The translations under genes were made by a program, and so were the position numbers. A DNA stretch of 40,798 bases from Chloroflexota bacterium (GTDB lineage Bacteria; Chloroflexota; Anaerolineae; Anaerolineales; Anaerolineaceae). Where the stretch lies: positions 1 through 40,798 of the forward strand of contig JAJFTV010000096.1 in NCBI GenBank assembly GCA_021372725.1, in the 5' to 3' direction. Shown here piece after piece: positions 32,551-40,798 of the stretch (position 1 is its first letter; each line of letters starts with the position of its first letter). The notes under the pieces are model-generated. The model had not been told where the DNA came from and searched no databases. It saw only the letters and a program-made list of their open reading frames with translations.

Positions 32551-33274
32551 GACAATCAAGATAACAAATCTGCAAGAGACTGCGCTCAACATGGGAGCCA
32601 CTTTTTTTGGTATCGCCGACCTGGTCCCTGCCCACTCAGAAATATTGGCTCAGGGTGGTGAAGCGGTTGCCTCATTTCCACGTGCAGTTTCGGTTGGGAT
32701 AGCCCTGCAGCATAGCCTGGTGGATCCATTACCAGATCAACAAAATCGGCTGGTGATTATGAATTATCGCTATATGGCTTATGACACTGTCAACCTGCGG
32801 CTGGATCAGATTACGCTTGCCCTGGCCGGCATAATCCAGGCAAACGGTTATCACAGCTACCCTGTACCGGTTGCACAGAGGGTGGATAATGATCGCTTGA
32901 CGAGCATTTTCTCCAACAAGCTGGCTGCTTCGCTGGCGGGCCTGGGATGGATCGGCAAAAGCTGCCTGCTGGTTACCCCACAGAACGGGCCACGAGTACG
33001 CTGGTCCACGGTGCTGACCACTGCGCCTCTTGAACCCACCGGCAGCATGATGGAGCAGCGCTGCGGCACATGCCATGACTGCGTGGATATCTGCCCGGTG
33101 CAGGCATTTACGGGTGTCAACTTTCGTCCGGAGGATCCCCGTTCAGTACGTTTCGATGCCCACAAATGCTCACAGTATCTTCAAAAGCGCGAACAGGAAA
33201 TTGGTTATCCCGTATGCGGGTTGTGTCTCTATGGCTGCCCGCATGGTAAAATGGCATCCAGTAGACTGCAATAA
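32549..33274 (+). CDS. QueG-like protein with double [4Fe-4S] cluster, specific role unknown
   Basis: A 241-residue protein. The N-terminal part resembles the DUF1730-type region of epoxyqueuosine reductases (MGATFFGIADL, SVGIALQHSLV, LAASLAGLGWIGKSCLLVTPQNGPRVRWSTVLT). The C-terminal part has a bacterial ferredoxin-like double cluster (CGTCHDCVDICP and, near the end, CGLCLYGCPHG). It is much shorter than true QueG (about 380 residues) and lacks the C-terminal HEAT-like portion. It is therefore more likely one of the unnamed short QueG or reductive-dehalogenase-like proteins of anaerobes. An AGGAG ribosome site precedes the ATG. It sits 17 bp before the DinB-fold gene. Confidence 0.75.
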   Translation: MTIKITNLQETALNMGATFFGIADLVPAHSEILAQGGEAVASFPRAVSVGIALQHSLVDPLPDQQNRLVIMNYRYMAYDTVNLRLDQITLALAGIIQANGYHSYPVPVAQRVDNDRLTSIFSNKLAASLAGLGWIGKSCLLVTPQNGPRVRWSTVLTTAPLEPTGSMMEQRCGTCHDCVDICPVQAFTGVNFRPEDPRSVRFDAHKCSQYLQKREQEIGYPVCGLCLYGCPHGKMASSRLQ

Positions 33275-33291
33275 ATTGAGAGGAGAAGGAT

Positions 33292-33795
33292 ATGCCTGTG
33301 CATCTGGTTAATCAACTTCGATTTGCGCGTCATGAATTTCAACGCTGTATCGCCGGCGTCAGCGAAGAGGATGCTGTTAAACGCCTGCTTCCCATGAACT
33401 GCATCAGTTGGATGGTAGGTCACCTGGCAGTACAGGAAAACGCGTACTGGGTGTATCTTGGCAGCGGCGAAATCCTGCACCCGGAAGTTCGTGAGCTGAC
33501 CGGTTATGGAAGACCGGCATCCACCCCTCCGCTGGCGGATATGCAGGCAGCCTGGAAGGAGATCACCGGGCGGGCCGATCAGTTTCTTGACGCTCTCACC
33601 TTGCCGCGCCTGGGGGAATACTATCTACGCGAGGGTCAACCCCTCGAGGAAAGCATCGGCAGCCTGCTTCAACGCAATATTTACCACTATTGGTTCCATA
33701 CCGGTGAGGCGTACGCCGTCCGGCAGATGTTGGGCCATACCGATCTGCCTGAGTATGTTGGAAATATGCAAGGTCATTATTATCAACAGGGATAA
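33292..33795 (+). CDS. DinB-superfamily protein
   Basis: A 167-residue four-helix-bundle protein of the DinB/YfiT metalloprotein group. Histidines that could bind metal are in SWMVGHLAVQENAYW and YHYWFHTGEAYAVRQMLGH, in the usual DinB spacing. Members include thiol-dependent enzymes and proteins of unknown function; no specific reaction can be named. GAGAGGAG precedes the start. It is probably co-transcribed with the QueG-like gene and followed by a peptidase gene 80 bp later. Confidence 0.8.
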   Translation: MPVHLVNQLRFARHEFQRCIAGVSEEDAVKRLLPMNCISWMVGHLAVQENAYWVYLGSGEILHPEVRELTGYGRPASTPPLADMQAAWKEITGRADQFLDALTLPRLGEYYLREGQPLEESIGSLLQRNIYHYWFHTGEAYAVRQMLGHTDLPEYVGNMQGHYYQQG

Positions 33796-33875
33796 TTTAA
33801 TCAGGCTGTTGTGACGATTTTTTACCCGGCATCGATATACTTTCATTTATCATCCATCCTGATGATTGGAGAACT

Positions 33876-34940
33876 ATGAAGCTACCCGAGGAAACACAAG
33901 ACGTATTGGATCTCTTTTCAGAACTTCTGGCCGTTCCTGCACCCTCTGGCAATGAGACGAAAATCGCCGGTGTCGTGCAGCGTGTTATCAAAGAAACGGG
34001 GTATGAACCGGAGCTCGATCCGGCCGGTAATGTGCTGGTACGTATTGACGGGCAGGAACCTTCGGCGGGGCTCTGCATTCTTGCCGCGCACATCGATGAG
34101 ATTGGATTTGTGGTAAAGAAGATCAATCCTGATGGTACCCTGCAGATCAGTAACTCAGGGGGTCTGTTGCCCTGGAAGATCGGAGAACGTCCGGTTGAGA
34201 TTCTGGGCGATCATATTACAGTCACCGGGGTCACCTCGTTCGGTGCGGGTCATGGCAGTGCAATGGACCGCGCAATTACATGGGATGATATAAAGGTATT
34301 AACCGGCTTGCTCCCTGAGCAACTCGAAAAAGCGGGGATCCGGCCGGGTTCGTGCGGCGTGCCACTGCGCAGCCAATGCGGTCCGGTGCTGCTTGGGGAT
34401 CCCGCAGATCCGCTCGTCGCGGCCTGGACCTTTGATGACCGGATGGGGGCTGTGGCGCTGTTACGGCTCCTGAAGGTGATGAAAATCGAAGGGTTGAAAC
34501 CCTGGTGCCCTGTCATCATCGCTTTTACCGTTCAGGAAGAGGTAAGCTGTCAGGGCGCCATCGTGCTGGCGCACCGCGAGAAACCGGAGATATTCATCTC
34601 CATCGATGGCAGCCCCATACCACCCGGTTCTGATCTCAAAATGGATGACCGCCCGGCTATCTGGAGCATGGACAGACTGGTACATTTTGACCAGCATCTG
34701 ATCCGTTTTCTGATGAATGCTGCCCGGGAAGCCGGCACCGAACTCCAGCCGGTCGTCCAACCGGCGGCGGCTTGTGATGCAAGCAAGGTGTACTCCTCCG
34801 GGGGTGCATACCGTGTGGCAGATTTTGGTCACGTGCGCGAGAACAGCCATGGTTATGAAGTAGCCCGGCTTTCGGTGTTTGACAATGTTGTAAAAGTTTT
34901 GGTGCAGTTTATTCGTACCTGGAAATCAGGTCAGGAATAA
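33876..34940 (+). CDS. M42-family metallopeptidase (FrvX/aminopeptidase type)
   Basis: A 354-residue cytoplasmic aminopeptidase of the M42 (M28-like) family, which forms large tetrahedral assemblies. Probable metal ligands and catalytic acids are visible: His72 in AAHIDEIGF, Asp187 in TFDDRMGAVALL, Glu221/222 in TVQEEVSCQGA, Asp244 in ISIDGSP, and a C-terminal His in RENSHGYE. The residues 80-170 region is the dimerisation (PDZ-like) insert. GGAG precedes the ATG. It recycles peptides. Some relatives were annotated as cellulases, which is not supported here. Confidence 0.9.
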   Translation: MKLPEETQDVLDLFSELLAVPAPSGNETKIAGVVQRVIKETGYEPELDPAGNVLVRIDGQEPSAGLCILAAHIDEIGFVVKKINPDGTLQISNSGGLLPWKIGERPVEILGDHITVTGVTSFGAGHGSAMDRAITWDDIKVLTGLLPEQLEKAGIRPGSCGVPLRSQCGPVLLGDPADPLVAAWTFDDRMGAVALLRLLKVMKIEGLKPWCPVIIAFTVQEEVSCQGAIVLAHREKPEIFISIDGSPIPPGSDLKMDDRPAIWSMDRLVHFDQHLIRFLMNAAREAGTELQPVVQPAAACDASKVYSSGGAYRVADFGHVRENSHGYEVARLSVFDNVVKVLVQFIRTWKSGQE

Positions 34941-34967
34941 TGAAAATCAGGGGTTCAGAGGAGTACT

Positions 34968-35309
34968 ATGCAGAATAATCAATGGGTTCAAAGTTTTACC
35001 GGCGCAATCACTGTCTGTGATGTAAATGGTGTTATCCTGGAGATGAACGATGCGTCTGCCGAAGTTTTCGAGAAATATGGGGGCGCATCGATGATCGGTA
35101 AAAATTTGTTTGACTGTCATTCTCCGGCATCGCGCGAAAAACTGCAAAAAATGATCGCAAATCAGCAGGAAAATGTATACACCATCGGAAAAAAAGGCCA
35201 GAAGAAGCTGATTTACCAGCATCCCTGGTACCAGAACGGTGAGTTTGCCGGTTTTGTCGAAATCAGTCTTCCCCTGCCGGAAGAAATACCCCATTTCGAC
35301 CGCGATTGA
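34968..35309 (+). CDS. Stand-alone PAS-domain protein
   Basis: A 113-residue protein that is a single PAS fold: GAITVCDVNGVILEMNDASAEVF is the typical PAS start, followed by GKNLFDCHSPASREKLQKMI and the beta strands YTIGKKGQKKLIYQHPWYQNGEFAGFVEISLPL. There is no output domain. Such small PAS proteins may sense redox state or a ligand and act through a partner; none is evident. GAGGAG precedes the start. It lies 27 bp after the peptidase gene. Confidence 0.8.
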   Translation: MQNNQWVQSFTGAITVCDVNGVILEMNDASAEVFEKYGGASMIGKNLFDCHSPASREKLQKMIANQQENVYTIGKKGQKKLIYQHPWYQNGEFAGFVEISLPLPEEIPHFDRD

Positions 35310-35421
35310 ACACCACTGTTATTATCGATACGGGTGGGGTGATCTCATCGCCGAGGTCAGTCATTCTGAAACCCGGAGTATTTTGAACACTGAAAAGTAG
35401 ATCAGGCACCGTTGACAAACC

Positions 35422-35874
35422 ATGGCAAAAGAACAGTTTTGGGAAACCAAATCACTTGAAGAGCTGACTCCCGCGGAATGGGAATCGTTATGCGACGGCT
35501 GCGCCCGCTGCTGTTTGTACAAGCTCGAAGACGAAGAGGGATACATTTACACCACGCGGGTTGTCTGCCGGTATCTTGATCTTGAAAAATGTCACTGCAC
35601 CGCATACGAAACGCGTTCGGTGGTCATGCCCACCTGCGTCACACTGGATGCAGAAAAAGTCAATACGCTTGGCTGGCTTCCGCCAACCTGCGCCTACCGC
35701 CTGTTGGCCGTGGGTAAGGGGTTGCCGCCCTGGCACCCGCTGGTGTGCGGGGATCCCCAGGAAGTTCACCGGGTTGGCGTTTCGGTGCGCAACTTTGCCA
35801 TCCCGGACGATGAAGTAAATATGGATAAGTTGGAAGATTTTATTTTTGATGGGTATGAAAGTTACGGTGACTAG
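35422..35874 (+). CDS. YcgN-family cysteine-cluster protein (UPF0260)
   Basis: A 150-residue protein of the YcgN/YkgJ zinc or iron-chelating type family. Signature cysteines occur in LCDGCARCCLYKLED, VVCRYLDLEKCHCTAYETR, PTCVTLD and PPTCAYRLLAVGKGLPPWHPLVCGD. The function is not established; the family is thought to bind a metal or Fe-S cluster. No clear ribosome site precedes the ATG. The 110-bp gap before it shows nothing recognisable. It is the last gene before an AT-rich island. Confidence 0.88.
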   Translation: MAKEQFWETKSLEELTPAEWESLCDGCARCCLYKLEDEEGYIYTTRVVCRYLDLEKCHCTAYETRSVVMPTCVTLDAEKVNTLGWLPPTCAYRLLAVGKGLPPWHPLVCGDPQEVHRVGVSVRNFAIPDDEVNMDKLEDFIFDGYESYGD

Positions 35875-35974
35875 GCCAAATTTCGCCTTATTACTAGGGA
35901 TGAGTTTCCCACACCTACTGTAATTAATGGAAGTTGTGAAAACTCGGTTAGTCAATTTTTCTCGAATAGCTTCT

Positions 35975-36826
35975 TCAAGAGTTTTGTGAGTTTTCAGGAA
36001 GGTTATCAAGCCATTTTGGGATCAAAATTGGCAATCTTTCAATTACCTCTTTTCCAAATAATACTTCATCAACATATCCCATATGGAGAATATCAATCAT
36101 TCTACAAAGGTAAGAAATGCCCATTCCCCACCAGGTGCAATGAGAATCAACAAAGAGATAATGAAAAACTTTCTTTCCTGTCTTGTCAAACAGGAGTTTT
36201 AACTCCATGCCATCAACTTGAGTTTCATAAACTCCGTCTGCTACTCGACTCCCAAAAGTTGTAGTGTTGTAATATTCTTTTATCTCCCATATAGCAATAG
36301 GGTTATATATGCTTGGAAAAGCGCCATCCACTCTTCGTGAAAGCACTTGGATCGGCTTATTTCCCCTTGTTATCACCGGGAGACTATGAGGATCATAATC
36401 ACATGGTTGACCATTAATATTTGCTTCGATCAAAATATTGATAATGCCAGTAAAAAATGCAAGCCCCGCTTTTTCTTTCTTCTGCTTGTTTTTAGGAATT
36501 GGGATTTTAGGATTATATCTTTCAAATAATTCATTAAATCTTTTTACAGCTTCGTCCTTGTCCATCAGATAGTTTTGAACCTGAGAATTAAGAACTTCTT
36601 TCCTGTAATGTAGATAGGAGAGGAGTGTGCTTCCATATCCAGTCAGGCTATCATTCTGAATAATGTGATCAGTTTGAAAACCTTTTTCATTATATAGTTT
36701 TAGTATTTGCTCTACTGATGCCGCATAAGCCAAGTTATTTTTTGAGTACCCAATCTCTTGGCTTATTACCCTAACATCAGCCCAGAAATTTATGGATAAG
36801 TTTATGAATTCATTATTAGGTTTCAT
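35975..36826 (-). CDS. Putative type II restriction endonuclease
   Basis: A 283-residue protein divergently paired with a DNA adenine methyltransferase. A PD-(D/E)xK-like pattern is visible: RRVDGAFPSIYNPIAIWEIKEYYNTTTFGSRVADGVYETQ supplies an Asp, then Glu-Ile-Lys on the next strand. The strongly lower GC content and A-rich codons set it apart from the genes around it. The start at 36826 follows AAGGAAAA; a longer frame crosses the promoter region and is rejected. Recognition sequence unknown. Identification depends on the motif and the methyltransferase neighbour. Confidence 0.7.
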   Translation of the reverse strand: MKPNNEFINLSINFWADVRVISQEIGYSKNNLAYAASVEQILKLYNEKGFQTDHIIQNDSLTGYGSTLLSYLHYRKEVLNSQVQNYLMDKDEAVKRFNELFERYNPKIPIPKNKQKKEKAGLAFFTGIINILIEANINGQPCDYDPHSLPVITRGNKPIQVLSRRVDGAFPSIYNPIAIWEIKEYYNTTTFGSRVADGVYETQVDGMELKLLFDKTGKKVFHYLFVDSHCTWWGMGISYLCRMIDILHMGYVDEVLFGKEVIERLPILIPKWLDNLPENSQNS

Positions 36827-36835
36827 TAATTTTCC

Positions 36836-36863
36836 TTGTACAAATGTTCGAGTGAGGTATAAT
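36836..36863 (+). promoter_or_regulatory. Promoter of the methyltransferase gene
   Basis: TTGTAC (36836-36841) and a perfect TATAAT (36858-36863) are separated by 16 bp, 28 bp before the GTG start. The -35 lies within the palindrome TTGTACAA. The promoter lies in the 65-bp divergent gap shared with the restriction gene. Confidence 0.55.
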
Positions 36864-36891
36864 CTATTAAACTTTATATGCGAGGGGTCTA

Positions 36892-37779
36892 GTGCAAACT
36901 TCTTTTCTTGAGCTACTTGTTGGTTATGATGTATCCCCAAAAGTTGAACCACTTAAGCTCCAACTATTAAAATGGGTCGGAAATAAACAACGATTTGCAC
37001 CGGAAATTATTAGCTACTTTCCTTCAACTTTTAATGCATACTTCGAGCCATTTTTGGGCAGTGGTGGAGTGCTTGGCGTCTTGGCTCCTCAAAAAGCTGT
37101 TGGGTCAGATAATTTTGCCCCACTTATTGATATTTGGAAAACACTAAAGGATAATCCTTCACTACTAAAGTCGTGGTATGAGAAGAGATACCTTCAACTA
37201 ATTTCTGGTGAAAAGAAGATCGAATACGAAAAAATAAAAGCTTCATATAACAACAAACCAAACGGAGCAGATCTCGTTTTTCTTTCTCGCTCATGTTATG
37301 GAGGAGTTGTCAGGTTCAGAACTGATGGCTATATGTCAACTCCATGCGGAATTCACGTTCCAATCACGCCCGAATCATTTTCAAAACGTGTGGATATTTG
37401 GAATGAACGAGTGCAAGGAACTACTTTCTTGAATGCCGATTACGCTGTGGCAATGGCTCAAGCAAAAGAAGGTGATGTAATATATTGTGATCCCCCTTAT
37501 CAGGATAGTCAAACGATTCTTTATGGAGCCCAGTCGTTCTCTCTTAAGCATTTGTTTGAAATTATTGCGGAATGTAAAAAACGCGGTGTTTATGTTGCTC
37601 TTTCCATTGATGGAACCAAAAAAAGTGGAAAAAAGAATATTGATTTAGGTATTCCTAAAGGATTGTTTGAGAGAGAAGTTTTTGTCCATGTTGGCCGTTC
37701 AATGTTAAAGCGGTTTCAAATGGAAGGGGATAGTCTTGAAAATGAAGTGGTAAAAGATAGACTCCTCTTAACCTATTAG
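36892..37779 (+). CDS. DNA adenine methyltransferase, Dam/D12 class
   Basis: A 295-residue N6-adenine methyltransferase of the D12 (Dam, DpnM) class. Motif X is LKWVGNKQRFAPEIISYFP, the SAM-binding motif I is YFEPFLGSGGVLGVL, then SDNFAPLIDIWKTL, and catalytic motif IV is VIYCDPPYQDS. It protects host DNA from the divergently encoded endonuclease. The start is a GTG preceded by GAGGGG; the first 22 residues before motif X are poorly conserved. AT-rich compared with the window and probably acquired. Confidence 0.93.
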   Translation: MQTSFLELLVGYDVSPKVEPLKLQLLKWVGNKQRFAPEIISYFPSTFNAYFEPFLGSGGVLGVLAPQKAVGSDNFAPLIDIWKTLKDNPSLLKSWYEKRYLQLISGEKKIEYEKIKASYNNKPNGADLVFLSRSCYGGVVRFRTDGYMSTPCGIHVPITPESFSKRVDIWNERVQGTTFLNADYAVAMAQAKEGDVIYCDPPYQDSQTILYGAQSFSLKHLFEIIAECKKRGVYVALSIDGTKKSGKKNIDLGIPKGLFEREVFVHVGRSMLKRFQMEGDSLENEVVKDRLLLTY

Positions 37780-37863
37780 CTGATCAGTTAACCATGTAGG
37801 TTTTTACTCTTTCTCAAAGTTCTGTGAAACACTGATTTGCCAGTTTATGGGAAGTGAGACATC

Positions 37864-38457
37864 ATGTATGTAAAAGATGGCATCTTTTTCCATTTCCATC
37901 GAGCAAATAAATATTCTAATTCATGGGTTCCCGGTGCGCAAATTGATTTTTCAGGGAGACAACTAAATTTATTTAACGGATATTATGATGATTTTATACG
38001 CCAGTACCCTGTCAATAGTAACCAATTATGGACAAGGGCAGCAATTCAGAAGGTAAAGAAGGAACTTAATTCGAATTTGAACTATGATTTTGTCAACAGT
38101 TTTCTAACTTATTTTGATAATGTTGCCGAAGATTTTGCATTTTATATGCGTGAGTCTGTCTTTGAAGAAATCAGAAAAGACTTTTTTTCAGATTTACCAA
38201 GTCGAAAAACTTGTCTATGGGTTTTAGAATACGACGCCATTGATTATTGGCGGAAAACTATGGGAGGTAAATTGCTTAAGTTAAAGCTTACTGGTGTAAT
38301 ACACAAAGCAGATCAAAGGCATCTACCTAATGAAGTTCTACCAGGAAATGTAATTAGAGAAAAAGCTTTTAATTATTGGACTGGTTCAGATGGACGTAAT
38401 CCAATTGAAGAAGAACTGCTTTTTGAAGGGATTGTGAAAGTTATGGAGGAATGTTGA
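37864..38457 (+). CDS. DUF2441-like protein, unknown function
   Basis: A 197-residue AT-rich protein. It has an N-terminal FHFHRANKYSNSWVPGAQIDF region and a central ESVFEEIRKDFFSDLPSRKTCLWVLE stretch. The latter (FExIR...PSR...C.WV) matches my recollection of the DUF2441 family. Some such proteins have a distant resemblance to ADP-ribosyltransferase folds, but no catalytic triad is evident here. It follows the restriction-modification genes by 84 bp and shares their base composition, so a defence or mobile-island role is possible. Confidence 0.5.
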   Translation: MYVKDGIFFHFHRANKYSNSWVPGAQIDFSGRQLNLFNGYYDDFIRQYPVNSNQLWTRAAIQKVKKELNSNLNYDFVNSFLTYFDNVAEDFAFYMRESVFEEIRKDFFSDLPSRKTCLWVLEYDAIDYWRKTMGGKLLKLKLTGVIHKADQRHLPNEVLPGNVIREKAFNYWTGSDGRNPIEEELLFEGIVKVMEEC

Positions 38458-38590
38458 CTTTTGGGATAATTCATTTAACTTCCTAATACTTTTTTTATTA
38501 CAAAACTTGTAAGCACGCGAACAAACAATACTTCATGTGATGATTAGCAACGACAAAAAACTGTTTTTCTCTCCAGAAAATTTATGGAAT

Positions 38591-38617
38591 TGAGCCGCTT
38601 CGCGGCTCATTGTTTTT
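38591..38617 (+). terminator. Intrinsic terminator after the AT-rich island
   Basis: TGAGCCGC (38591-38598) and GCGGCTCA (38602-38609) form an 8-bp stem with a TTC loop, followed by TTGTTTTT. It terminates plus-strand transcription before the convergent valS gene. Its hairpin may also serve the minus strand, although no long T-run is seen on that side. Confidence 0.8.
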
Positions 38618-38619
38618 AG

Positions 38620-40798
38620 CTAATAACTCGAAAGCTGCTCCCTCAGCTTGGCCGCGGTATCCTGATACCCGGCCAGCTTGGCGCGCTCTTTTTCGACCAC
38701 AGCCGCGGGGGCTTTGTTGGCAAAGTCACTGCCCAGCAGGCTTTCCAGCCGCTGAATTTGCGATTCAATAGCGTCCAGCTCCTTGCTTAGGCGGGCACGC
38801 TCCACCTCCCTATCCACCAGCCCGGCCATGGGCAGGTGAATTTGCACGCCGGCCGTCACCAGCGTGAGCGCGTCGGCCGGCTTTTCGGCATTCTCACCGG
38901 CAATGGTCAGTTGAGCCAGGTCCAGCCCGGACAGCGCGGCAATGACTGCCTTTTGCTCCTCCAGCAGCGCCTTGCGCTCAGCAGAGGCTGCCAGCGCGGC
39001 CGGAATCTTCAGGGACGGTTTCAGGTCCTTCTCGGCCCGTACATTGCGGATGGCCCGTACGATATCCTGAACCAGGCTGAAAGCATAAATGCTTTCTTCT
39101 ACGTTTTCCACTTCCCCTGCTTCAGGCCATCTGGCGATAATCAACGCGTCTTCCCAACCATCTTGCGGTGCAAAATGTGCCGATTGTTCCTGTGCAGCCC
39201 GTTTCAGGTATCCCCACAACTCCTCTGTCACAAAAGGTGTAAAGGGGTGCAGCAGGCGAAGGATGGTATCCATCGTCCGTACCAGCAGTTTTGCGGTATA
39301 AAACGCCCGGTCACCGCCTTCTGCCATTTGCAGCTTGGCAATTTCCAGATACCAGTCGGCAAACTCGCTCCAGAAGAAATCGTAGATCTGCCGTCCCGCC
39401 TCACCAAACTGGTAAGACTCAAACAGGCGTGAAACCTCTCCTGTTACCTGGCTGGCACGCGCCCGAACCCACTGATCTGCCAGAGACCACTGCGGCTCTG
39501 ATTGCGATTCCGCCGGCGCTTGCGGCAGGATGCCCAGAATAAAGCGGCTGGCATTCCACAGCTTGTTGGCAAAGTTACGGTTGGCCTCCACCTTTTTTAC
39601 ACTCAGGTTGGTGTCGTTTCCAGGAGTCGAACCCACCAGCAGTGTAAAACGCAATGCGTCGGTTCCCAGTTCATCCATGACAACCAGCGGGTCGATGACA
39701 TTATCCTTCGACTTGCTCATTTTCTGACCGTGCTCATCGCGGATGAGTCCATGCAGGTAAACGGTATGAAACGGAATGTCTCCGGTGAATTCCAGCCCGT
39801 CCATGATCATGCGCGCAACCCAGAAGAACAAAATATCGTAACCGGTTTCCAGAACACTGGTCGGATAGAAGTAAGCCAGGTCAGGCGTCTTGTCCGGCCA
39901 GCCCAGCGTGGAGAACGGCCACAACCCGGAGGAAAACCAGGTGTCCAGCACGTCCGGGTCCTGTTCGATGTTTGAACTGCCGCAGTGAGCGCACTGCTGC
40001 GGATCTTCGCGCACCACGGTGATTTTTCCGCAGTCTGCACAGTACCAGACCGGGATGCGGTGTCCCCACCATAATTGGCGGCTGATGCACCAGTCCTCGA
40101 TGTTCTCCATCCAGTTGTAATACACCTTGGTGAAATAATCCGGGATGATGCGGATTCTTCCATCTTTCACCGCTTCCAATGCGGCATCAGCAAGAGGTTT
40201 GATCTTTACAAACCACTGGGTGGAGATCATCGGTTCGATGATCTCGCCACCGCGCTGCGAGCGGGGAACCTTAAGCATATACGGCTCCTCCTTGATTACC
40301 AATCCCGCCCGCCGCATGTCTTCCCACAGACGTTTTCGGCATTCAAATCGCTCCAGCCCGGCATACGGGCCACCGTTTTCGTTGATATACCCGGCCTTAT
40401 CCAACATGGATATCACCTGCAAGTTATGCCGCCGGCCAATCTCATAGTCGTTCGGGTCATGACCAGGCGTCACTTTCAGGGCAGCGGTGCCAAACTCACG
40501 GTCAACATACGTGTCTGCGATCACCGGGATTTCACGGTTCAGGGTAGGCACGATGACTTTTCGACCGACATACTTCCGATAATGGTCATCATCCGGGTGA
40601 ACCGCAACGGCTGTATCACCGAGAATGGTTTCCGGGCGGGTGGTGGCGACCGGGATGAATTCGGCGGGGTTATCCGCCAGAACGTATTTGAAATAATATA
40701 AAAAGCCCGCTTCCTCCGAATACTCCACTTCCAGATCGGAGATGGCCGTTTGCAGCCCCGGCGACCAGTTGATCAGGCGCTCGCCGCGGTAAATCAAT
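38620..40798 (-). CDS. valS: Valyl-tRNA synthetase, N-terminus cut by window edge
   Basis: The C-terminal 725 residues of ValS; the catalytic HIGH region lies beyond the right edge. Present are part of the CP1 editing domain (VATTRPETILGDTAVAVHPDD, FGTAALKVTPGHDPNDYEIG), the second half of the Rossmann fold with GQKMSKSKDNVIDP, the zinc-ribbon CADCGKI...CAHCGSSNIEQDPDVLDTWFSSGLWPFST, the anticodon-binding helical domain (LHPFTPFVTEELWGYL) and the C-terminal coiled coil (DREVERARLSKELDAIESQIQ). It charges tRNA-Val. The gene is transcribed toward the AT-rich island. Confidence 0.97.
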   Translation of the reverse strand, partial: LIYRGERLINWSPGLQTAISDLEVEYSEEAGFLYYFKYVLADNPAEFIPVATTRPETILGDTAVAVHPDDDHYRKYVGRKVIVPTLNREIPVIADTYVDREFGTAALKVTPGHDPNDYEIGRRHNLQVISMLDKAGYINENGGPYAGLERFECRKRLWEDMRRAGLVIKEEPYMLKVPRSQRGGEIIEPMISTQWFVKIKPLADAALEAVKDGRIRIIPDYFTKVYYNWMENIEDWCISRQLWWGHRIPVWYCADCGKITVVREDPQQCAHCGSSNIEQDPDVLDTWFSSGLWPFSTLGWPDKTPDLAYFYPTSVLETGYDILFFWVARMIMDGLEFTGDIPFHTVYLHGLIRDEHGQKMSKSKDNVIDPLVVMDELGTDALRFTLLVGSTPGNDTNLSVKKVEANRNFANKLWNASRFILGILPQAPAESQSEPQWSLADQWVRARASQVTGEVSRLFESYQFGEAGRQIYDFFWSEFADWYLEIAKLQMAEGGDRAFYTAKLLVRTMDTILRLLHPFTPFVTEELWGYLKRAAQEQSAHFAPQDGWEDALIIARWPEAGEVENVEESIYAFSLVQDIVRAIRNVRAEKDLKPSLKIPAALAASAERKALLEEQKAVIAALSGLDLAQLTIAGENAEKPADALTLVTAGVQIHLPMAGLVDREVERARLSKELDAIESQIQRLESLLGSDFANKAPAAVVEKERAKLAGYQDTAAKLREQLSSY

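Noticed and set aside
37785..37810. Small hairpin AACC/GGTT with T-run after the methyltransferase gene
   Set aside because: The stem is only 4 bp and AT-rich; too weak to call a terminator.
1..40798. CRISPR arrays, tRNA or rRNA genes
   Set aside because: No regularly spaced direct repeats and no cloverleaf or rRNA-like conserved sequence were noticed on reading; a covariance-model scan was not possible.

Overview
The window is about 40.8 kb of bacterial chromosome from a strictly anaerobic, probably fermentative or syntrophic organism. The gene families and overall style (DUF3417-type glucan phosphorylase, NfeD protease, ETF and Hdr modules, two [NiFe] hydrogenases, group 4 type with complex I-like subunits) fit an Anaerolineae-like Chloroflexota best. 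This placement is inferred from gene content only and is not secure. No rRNA, tRNA or CRISPR array was recognised.

Layout. (1) 1-3657, minus strand: a four-gene biotin-dependent, sodium-pumping decarboxylase operon (carboxyltransferase, gamma-type anchor, biotin carrier, beta subunit), most likely methylmalonyl-CoA decarboxylase. (2) 3782-11.5 kb: a Vps62-like membrane protein with a small membrane partner, an NfeD/ClpP-class membrane protease, a sulfotransferase, an alpha-glucan phosphorylase and a PAP2 phosphatase. (3) 12131-22703, plus strand: a compact redox operon holding a soluble HdrD-like Fe-S protein, EtfB, EtfA, a membrane NarI-HdrD fusion (ETF:menaquinone oxidoreductase type), HdrA, MvhD, MvhG, MvhA and a hydrogenase maturation protease. 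(4) 23001-31573, plus strand: a membrane-bound group 4-type [NiFe] hydrogenase with complex I-like subunits (J/MbhD-, K-, L-, M-, A-, B-, C-, D-, H- and I-like), ending in a second maturation protease. (5) 31.6-35.9 kb: a MazEF-like toxin-antitoxin pair, a QueG-like double-cluster protein, a DinB-fold protein, an M42 peptidase, a PAS protein and a YcgN-type cysteine-cluster protein. (6) 35975-38457: an AT-rich restriction-modification island plus a DUF2441-like gene. (7) 38620 to the right edge, minus strand: valS, cut by the window end.

How the parts may work together (inference). ETF would collect electrons from acyl-CoA dehydrogenases, and the membrane NarI-HdrD fusion would exchange them with menaquinone. 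HdrA-MvhAGD, with the soluble HdrD-like protein in place of HdrBC, could bifurcate or confurcate between H2, ferredoxin and ETF or a thiol/quinone partner. The downstream membrane hydrogenase would couple ferredoxin oxidation and H2 production to ion pumping, and the decarboxylase would add a sodium gradient. Both HdrD-like proteins have lost every cysteine of the first CCG domain and the last cysteine of the second. The arrangement therefore looks like an adapted electron-transfer system and not a heterodisulfide reductase. This 20-kb co-linear block is the most interesting part of the window.
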